Assembly (NCBI RefSeq): GCF_964340395.1
Contig: NC_135551.1
Location: 29,756,455-29,820,454 of the forward strand
Source of the DNA: Glandiceps talaboti
Taxonomy: Eukaryota > Hemichordata > Enteropneusta > Spengelidae
DNA length: 64,000 nucleotides
Reading direction: 5' to 3'
Shown here one piece after another: positions 1-13,253 of this stretch. The notes below the pieces were generated by a model, which did not search any database, was not told the DNA's origin, and saw only the letters and a list, made by a program, of their open reading frames with translations. The translations under genes were made by a program, and so were the position numbers. Numbering within the stretch: the first letter of the stretch is position 1; the number at the start of each line of letters is the position of its first letter.

Positions 1-105
1 AAACATTGGGAATGTATAACATCTCTCCAAGAACTGTTCATACTACAATGACAAGCACGAAACTTGCAACAAAACGTCGTCTTGCCCAACAAAAATGTTA
101 CACTA

Positions 106-190
106 ACACTGCTACATTTTATCGTCTGCCTCAACAAATATCTGTCTTGGTAAGACTTTTGTTGAGCCAGACGATAAAATGTAGCAGTGT
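106..190. repeat. 33-bp inverted arms at start of array
   Basis: Arms 106-138 and 158-190 are reverse complements over 33 bp with one mismatch and a 19-bp spacer. The right arm is also the first unit of the tandem array that follows. Confidence 0.85.
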
Positions 191-500
191 TGGTAGGATA
201 TCTGAGCCTGACAATAAATGTAGCAGTGTTGGCAAGACTTTTGTTGAGCCAAACGATAAAATGTAGCACTGTTGGTAAGTTTTTTTGAGCCAGCCAATAA
301 AATGTAGCAGTGTTGGTAAGATTTTTGAACCAGACGATAAAATGTAGCAGTGTTGGTAGGATTTTTGAACCAGACGATAAAATGTAGCAGTGTTGGTAGG
401 ATTTTTGAACCACACAGTAAATGTAGCACTATTGGTAGGATTTTTGAGCCAGACAATAAATGTAACAGTGTTGGTAAGATTTTTGTTAAGATTTTTGTTG
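165..500. repeat. ~38-bp tandem repeat array
   Basis: Seven to eight units of a gataaaatgtagcagtgttg-containing motif with variable TTTTTGAACC or TTTTGTTGAGCC spacers. The long overlapping open frames here are by-products of the repeat. Confidence 0.85.
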
Positions 501-1235
501 AGCCAAACACTACGTTCTGTTTCAGGTTTCGTTATTTTAATTGTAGATAAACTTTGATGTCTTAAAGTGATGTTGATATATTTGATGAAAACACTATTGT
601 CTTTAGAAGGCTAATCAAATCTGTTGATCAATGAAATTGTATTCTACTAAGGACAGAATGAGTTGGAGAATACTAAAAAATATCAAGTTTATGTTAAATT
701 ATCAAATCTTTTATTGTCACCCTTGTCTCTGATTTCGTGTCACCCAATACCATTGTTTTAAAATTTGTCATATTCACTGTACAGTAGAGTTAAGTGCCCA
801 TATCAGATATCCAGTATTAGTTCTGTGTTCCCTATATGAGTCATAAACGAACAGCCTGCAGATGACACATTATCAGTACAACTTATAATGTATTGATTTT
901 GTTATAAAAAAAACTGTATAAATACTTTCGATAACATTATTTATATACCTTTCGTGATCAATCTGTAAAGAATGACGTCATTAGTACAAGTCTTAGTAAT
1001 AAATTATTGAAAATCGACAGTAATACTGATATAATGGATATTTGATTTGATTTGTGACAATCGAATACAAATTGTGCACGAAGACTAAATATTTCTACAA
1101 ATGAGAAGAATGTTGTCATGGTGATTTGGATTAACGTGGTTAGAGCAGAATAATTAATCCGTTAAATATTGCCCAAGTAAATTAGTTATTTGAATGATTA
1201 ATTGGGGTGGATAACCAAGTTGACAGATAGACTGA

Positions 1236-1310
1236 CATTGATTGATTGATTGATTGATTGATTGATGGATTGATTGACTGACTGATTGATTGATTGATTG
1301 ATTGACTGAC

Positions 1311-1350
<40 letters not shown>

Positions 1351-1355
1351 AGATA

Positions 1356-1391
<36 letters not shown>
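1236..1391. repeat. (ATTG)n microsatellite
   Basis: About 155 bp of ATTG units with scattered ATGG, ACTG and ATAG variants; it explains the SINQ-rich open frames on the minus strand. Confidence 0.97.
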
Positions 1392-1536
1392 TGCTGAGTA
1401 AACAGTAACCATAGGAACACAAATTACAACAAATGGTCCACTGTATAATCCTCAAATTGTATTACTTTGCAGCCCGATGTAAATTAGTGTTCACTGGCTC
1501 TGTTTGATACAACAACATACAGCAAAACTAAATAAT

Positions 1537-1935
1537 GGGTGAATGGTTAGAGTGGCCAGCTTGGAATCTGCAGGTTGCAGATTGTAGGGTCATGATGAGT
1601 GAATGGTTAGAGTGGCCAGCTAGGAATCTGCAGGTTGCAGGTTCGAGCCCCATCGCTGTGGTTTGTTTCTGAATTACTAAATTCCTTGGGCAAGATTTGA
1701 AACACGATTGTGCCTCAGTCAGATGTATAACTTGGGACCTGGTAGGACAGGAGTTCCAATATGAATGCTTAATCTTATGCGCTTATAGAGGTTGCAATGG
1801 ATTGTATGGAGTTGAGGAAGTTAAGGGCTGTTGTGCCGCTATAGATCCATGGCAGGCCTAGGGGTAATAATGGTAAAGTGCTTTGAGCACAGATGGAGAA
1901 AATGCTATATGACAACCAACGTTTATATCATTTGC
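1537..1935 (+). mobile_element. tRNA-derived SINE with duplicated head
   Basis: An A-box-like TGGTTAGAGTGG and a perfect B-box GGTTCGAGCCC (1640-1650) mark a Pol III promoter. The A-box head occurs twice (from about 1537 and 1593), and only the second copy has the B-box. The 3' part ends with a tail like gtaaagtgctttgagcac, then aatgctatat, shared with antisense fragments near 23.6 and 51.6 kb. Non-autonomous; a LINE would supply reverse transcriptase. Confidence 0.75.
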
Positions 1936-2171
1936 TACGGGCATTGCACACATCAAAACATTTACGCCCGCGTGTCTGTCTGTAGTTTAATTTGTCCGCT
2001 GTTAATTTAAATGGTTTATTTCATCAAGATTTGTGATGTTGCTATGATCTTAAAGTGTATACGTAGAATAAATAATGTAAGTTTGAAACAGAGCAAGTGA
2101 ACATTAACACTATAACCGTTTTAATTATGATTACAAATTCTAAGAATCATTTCAAAGTAAAAGCATCATAC

Positions 2172-2414
2172 TGCACCACACCGCACCACATCACACCACA
2201 CCACACCACACCACACCACACCACACCACACCATACCATACCACACCATACCATACCACACCAAACCACTCCACACCACACCACACCACACCACACCACA
2301 CCACACCGTACCATACCACTCCACACCACACCACACCACACCACACCACACCATACCATACCATACCACACCAAACCACTCCACTCCACTCCACACCACT
2401 CCACTCCACTCCAT
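2172..2414. repeat. (CACAC/CATAC)n pentanucleotide minisatellite
   Basis: About 240 bp of 5-bp units CCACA with CCATA, CCACT and CCAAA variants, strongly strand-asymmetric (C/A on plus). Confidence 0.95.
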
Positions 2415-2744
2415 TCGTACCCTGCAGGACAATCACAGTAAGCTTTATAACAAATACAACAGTCTGTGGGCCATAAATGTCATCGCGGCAAGTGAAATAT
2501 GGTAGTTTTAATTTCTGTTAATCCTACAATACTCGACCGAACTTTTTGATGTTCTCCCGGGCCAACAAACTTTGACATTGCCGGCTATGTTTACCTGTAA
2601 AAGTACAACAGCGATCATGCAATACCTGTGGAAATTGAAAAAAAGAAAGACATTTGCCATGAAAACCAATAAATATTGCGAATGATGGATCGTTGGATCC
2701 GAATGTGAATCCAAAAATAACACACTGTCGATGCCTGACCTGAC

Positions 2745-2848
2745 CTGTCCTGTACCTGTACCTGTACCTGTACCTGTACCTGTACCTGTACCTGTACCTG
2801 TACCTGTACCTGCACCTGTACCTGTACCTGTACCTGTACCTGTACCTA
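2745..2848. repeat. (CCTGTA)n hexanucleotide repeat
   Basis: Seventeen or so CCTGTA units with one CCTGCA variant. They read as Pro-Val repeats on the plus strand, but there is no other coding sign. Confidence 0.95.
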
Positions 2849-3534
2849 ACTTGACCTGTGCTTTGTACCGACCGTGCAATACCCACCACTTCGAGCTCAT
2901 CGACGATCAAAACCCAAAATGGCTGTGTTCAATGCATGGTCCGGACTATATTCAGTATAACATATATATAAGCGATGGCTACGTAAGTCTAAGGAAGACA
3001 AAAAAATACAGATGTCCATATGACAAATTTTGAAATCTATCAAAATATGGCTTTAGAAATTAAAATTAATATTTCTTTTGATATCTCATCTCTTCAACCA
3101 TTCAACTAAATTTCAGGGGCGGACTCATAGACCATTGGTGAAGGTGATCCTTTCGATACTTGTTATAATAGACGGGTAATGGTGAGGTCGGTCAGTCAAA
3201 GAAAACATTCAAACAGCACATCCACGTGTGGGTTGTGGTGGTTTAAATGTCATTCCCCGTCATACTGCATGCTTAATATAATGATTACTTGTTTGTCAGG
3301 ACTTTCTCCCTTTCACTTATTTATTGCAGCAATAGGAAACTTCCAATCCAGACTGAGCATGCTCAGACGCAAAGGACTGTGGGATTATCTGTGGTTATCG
3401 TAATACCTAATCTGGAGCTACCGATAAAATAAACCTCCCACAAAGGTCAGAGTGACTATAAATTGATTATCTGTTGTTACAAACAATGTAAAAATAATGT
3501 TTACAATACTAATTGATTAGCATTTATTATCCCA

Positions 3535-3548
3535 TTTCCCATGATGCA
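3535..3548 (+). promoter_or_regulatory. Candidate ZNF143-like promoter element
   Basis: TTTCCCATGATGCA fits the CCCAnnATGC core of the ZNF143/SBS element found in TATA-less animal promoters. Ten bases downstream is AACATGGCGGG, which resembles the YY1 initiator motif. The local sequence (3540-3640) has several CpGs in an AT-rich, CpG-poor region. I see this as a possible promoter of an unidentified plus-strand transcript. Confidence 0.35.
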
Positions 3549-3557
3549 ACATTCAAC

Positions 3558-3664
3558 ATGGCGGGTTTGCAAGTTCCCTATTACGTGTCCGACCGAATAC
3601 AGGACGCTAAACCGTCGCCATCTTTGACGTATTTTGTTTTGGTTTTACACAAGAGAAAAAAAAA
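3558..3664 (+). CDS. Speculative first coding exon, unknown product
   Basis: An ATG in good context (AACATGG) opens a frame of 35 codons plus two bases, beginning MAGLQVPYYVSDRIQDAKPS and ending in a lysine-rich stretch, and runs into a strong donor AAA/gtaagg. I do not recognise the peptide and found no matching downstream exon, so it could equally be a non-coding first exon or chance. The YY1-like ATGGCGG overlaps the start codon, as in many short-5'UTR animal genes. Confidence 0.25.
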
Positions 3665-4565
3665 GTAAGGTGGTCGGCCATGACAACAGGAAAAGGCGGT
3701 CACCCTTACTACTGATATTAATAACTCAAAATTTTCCATGAAATATTCCAATAATTATAATTTAGTTTTGTTCAAAAACATAGGAAATACAGCCCGTTTC
3801 TAGTCACCATTCACACTTTCCGATACAGTCGTGCAGAAATCAATAAGAATCTGCATATTCTACACTTAGATAGCATGATCACAATTTCTTGCATCATTTT
3901 ATAATGAAACGTATTTCCAGCTGGACTCAGACACATGGGCGTCAAAGTTGTGACGTCTGCATTTGATGTCTCCATGGTGACATTTCAGTTCATTTCATTG
4001 GGACAAAATGTGGCAAGAAACTGTACTCACTCAGTCTTGTAGTTTCTCATTTGTTTCAAACAAAGCCAGTGAACGGTAGCTTGAAACGGACTGTAGATAT
4101 TGTGCGCCTTACCCAAGTTATTGAATTAAAAATGACGTTGTCACAAAGTGGTGATAAAAAGTAGAGTTTATTGATCGGGGTCGGCGACATTAGTTTGACC
4201 GGTCACAGTTGTTGACTAGTTATGGAAATTAGAAGCATGTTCACTCGCATATAATTGCAATTAAGTAATAGATTAGCATAACATGTTTCGACAGATGGCT
4301 AGAACAAGTTGATAAATTTGCATATACAATGAAGGACACCTATGGCAACTATAACCATCCAGCCGTGTGCGGCAAGAGCCTGGTTTGACAGTTCTGGGAG
4401 CTAATCTCCAGAATTTGATCTGTGATAAACCTACAACGTTGCTGTAGTATGCTTTAGGATTTCTGTATGGGGAAGTTCTGAACTCTGGTATTGCTTGGAA
4501 ACTCAACATTTACCGGACTGTGAATAAGACATTAAACATTTCGTCATTGAACAGCTTCGTCTACA

Positions 4566-4718
<153 letters not shown>

Positions 4719-4729
4719 GCGGTATCCAC

Positions 4730-6000
4730 AGTGCATACAGTATGTCCCAAGTCTACGCTTTGATACAAGACAAAAGAGACTACACGACAAACATTGTGAG
4801 TGGTTTTAATTGCCATAACCAGCCATCAGTAATTGTCAAGTGTACTCTAAGATTCATAGTATTTTTCGTACAAGCAATTGTGGTCCATCCCCAGTCCTGT
4901 ACATTGGAAAAACTGTGGCTTTCGTGACAGACATGAATACGATTATTATAGTACTGTCGTAAACGACTGTAACGATGATGGTGTTGTGACGTAATAATGA
5001 TATTAGACCAAAATATTACGTCAATACTATTCATGTTATTAAAGACCTATATATCACATGTATAAGGCACATAGAAGTGATGAAAATAAATAGGTTAATA
5101 GGATCTACTTGTTTCATTTAAATCTGGTAGAATTCCAGTCATAACGTCATCATACATGTCATACATCATCATACATCATCTCTCAGCATATTTTAATGAG
5201 TGTGTCTGTCAGTTTTATTGATCCCGTATATTGTATTTTTATCACATATTTGTATTTCTCTGTGTATTTTACTTATCCTGTTTTTGTTTTCTTTTAGAGG
5301 GCCCTGGGGAAGACTAGCTTTTAGCAAACCAGGTTATCTGTATGATTTTTAATCCTCTTTAAATAAAATTTAAATAAATTAAATTAATAAAAATGTGACA
5401 TCGTGTACAAAGTTTGTTACTGTGACAGGTCGAACTAAATACCCAATCCTTATCCATATGGCCAACTTTGACATTATCAACCTTTCGATCAGACTTCGAA
5501 GCAACGTTTCATAATTATGCATTATAATGATATTTACATTTAAACGTCTACAAGAATTACAATTATGGTATAAATAATAACTAAACTATGTATATCAAAT
5601 CATAATGCGAAAAAACAGACAGATAATATCGACTTACGAATTGAAAATCTGGAAAAAAATGGTGATGGCACGTATCAGTGATTCTTGACATGAAAACCCA
5701 GACAGGGGAACTAGATAAAACCAGTCAAATAAGGACATATAAAACGTTAGCTATTGTACGTACTGATAGGATTAAACCAATTTATAGCTAAAATAAAAAC
5801 AGCACATATGTAATAAATTCTGACAGGAAATAAAAAGTAGCAGGTCAATATGTGATTATTTTAATTTCCAAATGCCATAGTGATGACACGTATGCAATTA
5901 CTATATTGTGGTGATTAATGTGTTGTTTAGCTGACGACGAGGATCAATATTCAATCAGTGTCGATATTCGTGTCACAAAATAAACAATGTTGCCCTCTTA
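4730..6000. other. Intergenic stretch, nothing identified
   Basis: AT-rich sequence with a short catacatcatcatacatc run near 5150-5175. I see no coding or RNA gene. Confidence 0.5.
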
Positions 6001-6007
6001 GTAGCAG

Positions 6008-6008
<1 letters not shown>

Positions 6009-6089
<81 letters not shown>

Positions 6090-6095
6090 GGGTGC

Positions 6096-6126
<31 letters not shown>

Positions 6127-6142
6127 GGCGTGTGTGTATATA
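6009..6142. repeat. (AT)n followed by (GT)n microsatellite
   Basis: About 78 bp of pure AT followed by about 50 bp of GT-rich repeats. Confidence 0.97.
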
Positions 6143-6144
6143 AA

Positions 6145-6290
6145 TTAAAGAATAAAAGACCATAATATACACAGGAAAATGAAATGCATATTATATGTAT
6201 GTAAATATATATTTATTTATTTATTTATTTATTCATTTATTTAATATGCATTTCATTTTCCTGTGTATATCTTGGTCTTTTAATTTTTTA
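6145..6290. repeat. Inverted repeat with ~48-bp arms
   Basis: Left arm 6145-6192 (ttaaagaataaaagacc through atgcatatta) pairs with right arm 6241-6290, around an A/T-rich (ATTT)n centre. It may be a MITE or an extruding palindrome next to the AT microsatellite. Confidence 0.85.
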
Positions 6291-6894
6291 AAATGTTTAT
6301 CCATAATTTTGTTAATTGCCAACTTGAGATACATTTTCATCTAAGAAATAAAAAATACTTACATAGATTTATACCTGATATAATAATATTATCGTATTTA
6401 TGTTGATTTGTATTTGGAAATGAGTATATAACCACTGTATAACGTTCAAAAGTTTATATATGTGCACAAAATAATGACGTCATCAAATGATTCATTTACC
6501 TATAACTGCCATGGTATAGATGTGACGCATGCGACGCATGCTTGATATTTCGCAGTGTGCTGGAAGTAATACTATTATTAGCTCTGGTTTGCGACAAAGA
6601 TCTGGGTAATGTGGTGACAGAAGAGGAGGGAAAATATTTAAATATGGGGGGGGGGGGCGACATAGAGAAATTATAAGCTAACTTTTTTATTGATTGTTTG
6701 TGTGTCTGATTTTTTGTTCATTTGTTTATTTGGTTGGTTGGTTGGTTGTTGTGGTGCGTTGTGTTGTGTTGTGTTGTTTCATAGCATACCTTAACCATCC
6801 CGTGCTGGCACTCAAATCAATCAAACTACACGATGACGTAATAGATTTTACGTACATGAAATTCTATCATGACATCATTTATCGTAAGTAACAA

Positions 6895-7051
6895 GCCCCA
6901 GAAGGCGTTCACCGAAGGCATCCCCAGAAGACATCCCCAGAAGACGTCCACCGAAGGCATCCCCAGAAGGCGTCCCCAGAAGACGTGCACCGAAGGCATC
7001 CCCAGAAGGCGTCCCCAGAAGACGTCCACCGAAGGCATGCAACGAAGGCAT
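6895..7051. repeat. ~15-18-bp tandem repeat (GAAGGCATCCCCAGAAG)
   Basis: Alternating GAAGGCATCCCC and AGAAGACGTCC units form about 150 bp open in both orientations. There is no homology, and I treat it as non-coding. Confidence 0.85.
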
Positions 7052-7059
7052 GGAGTAGA

Positions 7060-8800
7060 ATAGTTGAATTTAGAGTTTTGTGTAAGTATCTTCACTCAAG
7101 CACGAAAGGATTATGATATCGGCTTTTTCCACTACGTAGTGTAGTGTCATAGGGGCATAGGATGTTGTATTTTTAGCTGTTGTATCGAGTGTTGAAAAGC
7201 CGCGACTCTGTCCCAGCTTGGGAAAGAGCAGGTAAAATGTTACAATAAGTAGTTTTCATGTATTAGAATTGTATTAATCCAATACACATCATTCGAGTTC
7301 AAAATGCCGATAAAATTAATAAACATCACTATTTTTGGCATATGATTATCAGAAAATAAAAAGTAATTTTTTTTATAATAATCAACATTGCAACCTGTTG
7401 TTACACATGTAGTGTCGCAAAATAATCTCTTTAACTGCACCTGTGCCAAAGAACAATAAAATACGTCTGGTCTGTCATAAATCATCGCATTTACCAAATC
7501 AAAAAATGACAAAATAGAAGAAACTGTCTGCTTAAAATGGGGCAAAGAACCATAGATGGCACCCTTGCAAAAACTGCAGTAATAATTTGTTTGCAAAATT
7601 AATGGAGAAATATACGAATGAGAATGGCTTAATCTTGTTTCATTTGGTTTCTATAGCGACGCCTTTAGGTACGGATGTCGATGACATTACATAGATTGAA
7701 TTTGAAGCATTGTGATGTAATCTGAAATGAACGACTCGTACGATCGTCACATAAAACACAACTAGAGTCTGGAGATGTTGCCAATGATCATCCTTTATTT
7801 ATACATGCAAATATACAGCCAATCGTAATGCACATATTCCTAATGCATTCCCATTGAAACTAATATCATGAAAGACATCGAAGGTATTACCACTATAGAA
7901 AACAAAGATTGACATAAAAGAAAGAATAATTACAAAAAGATATTACTAATGATAGAATCGTGATGGGTATATTGACGTTGCGTTGTTATCAAATATGCTT
8001 TAGTAATACCACGTACGTACTGTCATGGTGGTTCTTTGGTGAACCTGGCTAGGGAAGTGTGGGAGCGAAGGAGTGAGCTCAGAGAGTGGAATAGACCTAA
8101 CTCAAATTGTGAACCATTATATATATAAACTTATAGCCTATATGTGATTTTCAAATGTCAGTTAACATCTAGATGTACACATATTTCAGGTGCCATTTTA
8201 ATCAGTGGTATCGTCTCGAAGGTTCTTTGGGTAACTGATGGAGGCAGACATCGACACTTAGTAGCCATGCGTATTTCAGAAATTACATATAAAAGGAGAA
8301 AAGTGTATATGCAGAATGAGTGGTAGCGGAATCATTAAGATCGGCTTACAATTTGAAATGATGTCAGCCAGAGTTCAAACTCATTCCCTCTAATATTACG
8401 ATACTAAGGTTCTGCTATCGTTTGGAAGTTTGTATAATGTGCCTTCAAAAATATTACTAATTATAAAGGATGTGAATTTCGAGTTGTTCGACGAGAAAAT
8501 TACTTTTCCAAACTTTAATATCTAGTAAATGCAAGGTAGACTACTTAACGGTATAAGGTGCCACGTCAAATCCTGGGTATACAATGTAATTAATGGATTT
8601 GGGTTCACTTTGTTGAGGGATTCATCATGGGAGTTAGAGTTTGGCTGGTGTTTGTCATGGCAACAGTACATGAGTAACAAACATACTAGCACTGGGTATC
8701 TTTTAGCTGGGCAGCACGGCACAGGGTCTTACTAATGTGCACCAATACGTGGTATAACTTATTTATATCCGGAGAGTTACATGTAACAGCACTATTTTCC
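7060..8800. other. Intergenic stretch, no gene supported
   Basis: A 118-codon minus-strand open frame (7240-7596) has no recognisable domain and an AT-rich composition like its surroundings. Nothing else stands out. Confidence 0.45.
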
Positions 8801-8803
8801 GAT

Positions 8804-8929
8804 GTTGTAACCTCTGCACTCAATAGAGAGGGAAAGCAGAGTGTGGTTGTAACCACTGCACTCAATAGAGAGGGAAAACAGAGTGGGGTTGTAACCACTG
8901 CACTCAATAGAGAGGGAAAGCAGAGTGGG
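8804..8929. repeat. 42-bp tandem repeat, 3 copies
   Basis: Three near-identical units start at 8804, 8846 and 8888. The unit length is a multiple of three, so an open frame persists. Confidence 0.92.
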
Positions 8930-9593
8930 GGAAATTTGTGGTTAACATTTAAAGGAACTCAAAGAAAGGTTGAAAGATAGGTACCAAATATTTGGATAAA
9001 TGAGGAGAGGAGAGAAACTGATTTACAGGATAGATTTTTTTGAGACAGTAAATGACGCGGAAAGCATAGGTACAAAAGCAAGGACTGTGGCCCTTTCTTT
9101 TAATGTGTATCCTTCTCTTAAACAGCTGAACGTCAACATAAACTCAAACTTCATGTACTCCTAGTTCATTTACAGATGATTTTCAGCTAATAATACAAAA
9201 TGATAATAGTTTTACTAAGTTGCCATACAGTTTACATTCTTTTTCTGTCATCACTTCATGTTTCTTTGAATGTTTCCATAAAGCTATCTATACTGAATCC
9301 TATGCAATACAGAATACAGAAAACACTAACTCCATCCTCTTAAGAAATAGCATGCTTATTGTCGGCGTGTGCCATGTATAACGCCACTTTCTAACCACTC
9401 ATTTAGCCCAAAGACTTGTCTTAGTGTTACTATCTCAGACAGCTATCTACACCCAACCGACCTTAAGCCTTTCACTCTTGGAAGTTCATAAATTTTTCCT
9501 GGTTTTTGAAATTACTCTACTAAATCTAAGTGGATCTTATATATAAACCGATGGTGTAATCACATCACTATGTGACCCACATTGGAGGGTGGT

Positions 9594-9740
9594 CAATTCT
9601 CGGTACCTGAAATAGAATATTACTGCCTAGACGCATCATAAAAATAACGAACATTCGATTTCTTGGTCGACACTATAACTTCCGGTTCGTGTGCTACACA
9701 TGCATTACTATAGGCCTGCACGACCCTCTAGCATGAGGTA
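9594..9740. repeat. Dispersed repeat with CTCATGCTAGAGGGTC end
   Basis: It starts caattctcggtacctgaa and ends with the complement of ctcatgctagagggtc. Both boundary sequences recur around 24030-24078, so this is an interspersed element rather than unique DNA. Confidence 0.6.
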
Positions 9741-12700
9741 AAATGCCATTGCAGGTACCAAGAATTACAAGTGCCTTGGAGATCCACTTACAAGTAACAC
9801 CACTGTTGGTAATTTCAAAAGCAGAGACTTCAGTGCTTCTGAGAGCAAATGCCCTGGCTTGGTGTAGAGCTTCCTAAGATAATAATACACAGACAATTAA
9901 TTGTTTTGGGCTACAACTCATCCTAGTTGTTGTTAACAGTTCAATGAAATCACACTCTCATGGAAGTCTTGGCAATCCTTGCAATCAGAGATTGGGAACC
10001 CTCAACAACTAACAAAATCCTCCATATATAACAGCATTTGCACAATATTCATAGTGACTTTAGGTGCCACAATTTCAAAACAAAAAAACTGGGAAATTCA
10101 TTTGGGGACTGGAATTTGGGATCCTTCATTGAATGCATACAATTAATTCACAATATTCAAAATGGATTCTTTGGGTTCTGAACAGAACAGCTATGTTCTT
10201 GACATCATACATCTCCTCAACAGTCTAACTTTCACAAAGGCCATTTATATTTTGGATTACTTTCTGATCTTTCTCGGAAACTATGGGATAATGGTAAGGC
10301 ACTTTAATGTGCTACATTGTAGACAATGCCTTTACCTGTGAAGTGACCAAAACCTTTGGATTGACACTAATGGAAACAGTATTTTCCTTCCTGGCTGAGG
10401 TGAGAATATTTGTGTTTGATATATCTGTATATGGCAAATTTATTCAGTGATGGACATGTCCATATATGGTAGTTTCTTAAAACATGTCCATATGTGATAC
10501 TTTCTTATAACGAGTCCAAATATAGACAAATCTATAAATGCATCAATCTATGGAATATTAATTTGTTCACAAAAATGTATACTTTCGAAATACCATCATA
10601 CCCAGGAAGTCGTTTTCCATTTTCAAGTAAGCAGTTTCCATGTTCAAGTCAAAGTTTGTTGTTCATTCAACAGACATACTATGCTAGGAGTTTCGCAATG
10701 GAGTGTTGGCAGAAATGGGTTCAATTTTAGGACAGTTCTTACTTTGCAAATACTAGATTCTTACACACCAATTATCGTGATATGTCTAGCCAATTTCTTT
10801 TCTTTCTGTTCAGTTCCATTTGAGAGAGTTTTGATGGTGGGATACTGACTAACACCTTTCATACATCTGCAGCCAAATCAACGGACATGGCACCAATAAT
10901 GACAAGAAGCATACTTTACAAAAGTTTTCTTTTTTTGTGTGTGTTGTAAAAATTATAATACATTATCTTTGTACATAAACAACAATCTCTAAAGCTACAT
11001 TGAGTATATCAATGCCAAACTACCTCTCCCCATGCAAAATAATTCACATCATTACCACACTATATGTTTGGAAAATATGGCCATTTTCTCTTAACTGGGG
11101 AGGGTATGTCATTAATACTGCCAAATAACACAATGTCTTTCTGTCTGAAATACAACAGATTTATCCAATCAGAGAAATTATGTATTAATTCATTAAAAGA
11201 CAGTAAGGAATGCAACTTCAAGTTTTCAAACAATTTACAATATTGCTGCTGTTTATTTCTGTTATTGTCATTAAAAATGTGCTCTGGCAATTAGCAATAA
11301 TATACAAACAATTTAATGGTGACAAAATCCTTTCAACTTTTCCACTTACAATTGAAACTGGCTGAATTGAACTATACAACACCACACTGAGCCTAAATGC
11401 TGTCAAGTATCACAAAAGATGAGTCTTACATATTAGGTGTCTGTGAAACAAGTTATTAAATTCAGTAATATAAATGGAATACCATATATTTTGGTATATT
11501 CCCTGTATGTTTTTTTTTTCTTTCGAGCAGGTAACATGATTACAGAGGCATAGAGGTGACATGATTTTCACCATCAGACTTTTAGTGGACAGGATAGATG
11601 ATATCTGAATTCTGTTTCATCTAATGGAAACTACTTTGAAATGTTATGTTTGTTTGATTGAAAAAATACTCTCAAAGGAAAATTCTAGTCAGACTTGTTT
11701 TGCCTTAAGTACACCTACTATAATTAACTTGCATGTGATTTTAACAGATAAAATAGCACCTTGGTAACTTACTCAACTTTGAAATCTTGTAAAAGAAGCC
11801 CTACTGTACTTGCATGTATTCTGCTATTTGAGAATTTCCTGTAGAGGTTTCTGGGAAAACTTTTCAAGAAATAACATCACAGTTACCACAATCTCTTTGT
11901 TTTGACAGGATTTCAAAGTTGAAGAAGTTACCAGATTGCAGTTTATCACCAAATTGTTAAAATTATATTTAAGTTGGTGGCAATAATCACTACAAGAATA
12001 CTAAAGGCAGAAATAAGCTTGACTTTTCAATATGGACTCAGGATGGGAGACTCTCAGGACACGCATGCAGTGTTGTATGGTTAACAATTCTAAACCAATG
12101 GTCTGGAATGTAATACTGATACACTAAATTTCTCTAGTGTAGACCAGTAAGTTCTCAATTGTAAAACTACTCTGGGAAAAGAACTGAGGGATTCATTTAA
12201 ACTGCAATATGGAGCTGTTACCATGGAGTGAAATATTTTCTACCCGGTATAGAGACAATTAATCAGTTGTAGGAGGGTCAAAAATTATTCACAACTACTG
12301 TTTACTAAAAAGGGGCTTACTTATTATCATATCACTAGAGCAGTATTGGTTTTTATTTTTGTTTTTTTCTATTCTGTGACACTATATATATATGTATATA
12401 TTTCTTTTGTGTCTGGGTATGTATGCTAGTTCTTAATAACTAGATTTAAACAGAAATATGAACTCACAATGCCTCAATGATCAATAGAATTCTGACTACT
12501 TGCAACAATATAGATTTTTGTCTAGAGCTCTTATTTACTTTCTTATTACTGGCCAAAAACTAAGAAGGTTTTTGATTTCTTCTGTGACTAAATTTCCATA
12601 GGTCTTACTCCTGGCAGTGAATGATGTCTCACAACTATAATGATCCACCTTTCTACCCCTATAGTTGAATTGGTATACACCACTTCCTTTGTTTTAGCAG

Positions 12701-13250
12701 ATCAGTCAATTTTAGGTGGGGTATAACAGTAACTCGTTACCACGACTGTGGTATGCAAATATTATTCCATTTTTAAGTATATAAATTTAGGTTTTCTACC
12801 TAAGTAACCTGTTTTTAGGTTGTTTAAATGAAGACTTGAGATAATTTACATGTAAATTTGCCTCCAGCAATACTTATCTTAGAAATACAAACATAACACT
12901 AAAAATTAATATAAAAAAAAAATCATTTCCAGTAGGACTATAACCGATAAATTATAATACTGATATTGATGTACATGTACACGAAAATTAACACTATGGC
13001 AACTGCAGAAATCAATGTACATGATCCAAAAACAAAAACAATTGGTCTTCATCTAGAAAAAGTAAACTGCATAAAAAAAAGAGTGCTGATACAAAATGAG
13101 ACACATCTACTCAGTAGAGTAAATATGTTAAATATGCAAGATATGTAAATCTATACCCTAGGGAACTAGTTTTTGCTTGTTTGTTTGTATATTTCATGCC
13201 TCAATACATGCTCCAAAAATGGCATCATCTTGAAAACATTTAATACATCT
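9740..13250. other. Downstream of sestrin, no gene identified
   Basis: AT-rich, low-repeat sequence. It may be partly sestrin 3' UTR if a distal poly(A) site is used, or intergenic DNA. Confidence 0.4.
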
Positions 13251-13253
13251 ATC

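Noticed and set aside
2731-3033. Pro-Val repeat protein
   Set aside because: Encoded by the (CCTGTA)n microsatellite; flanks show no coding signal.
3353-3366. p53 response element controlling sestrin
   Set aside because: It contains a single half-site and lies over 12 kb beyond the 3' end of the sestrin coding region.
7240-7596. 118-codon minus-strand open frame with several Cys
   Set aside because: No known motif and no splice or start support; left unannotated.
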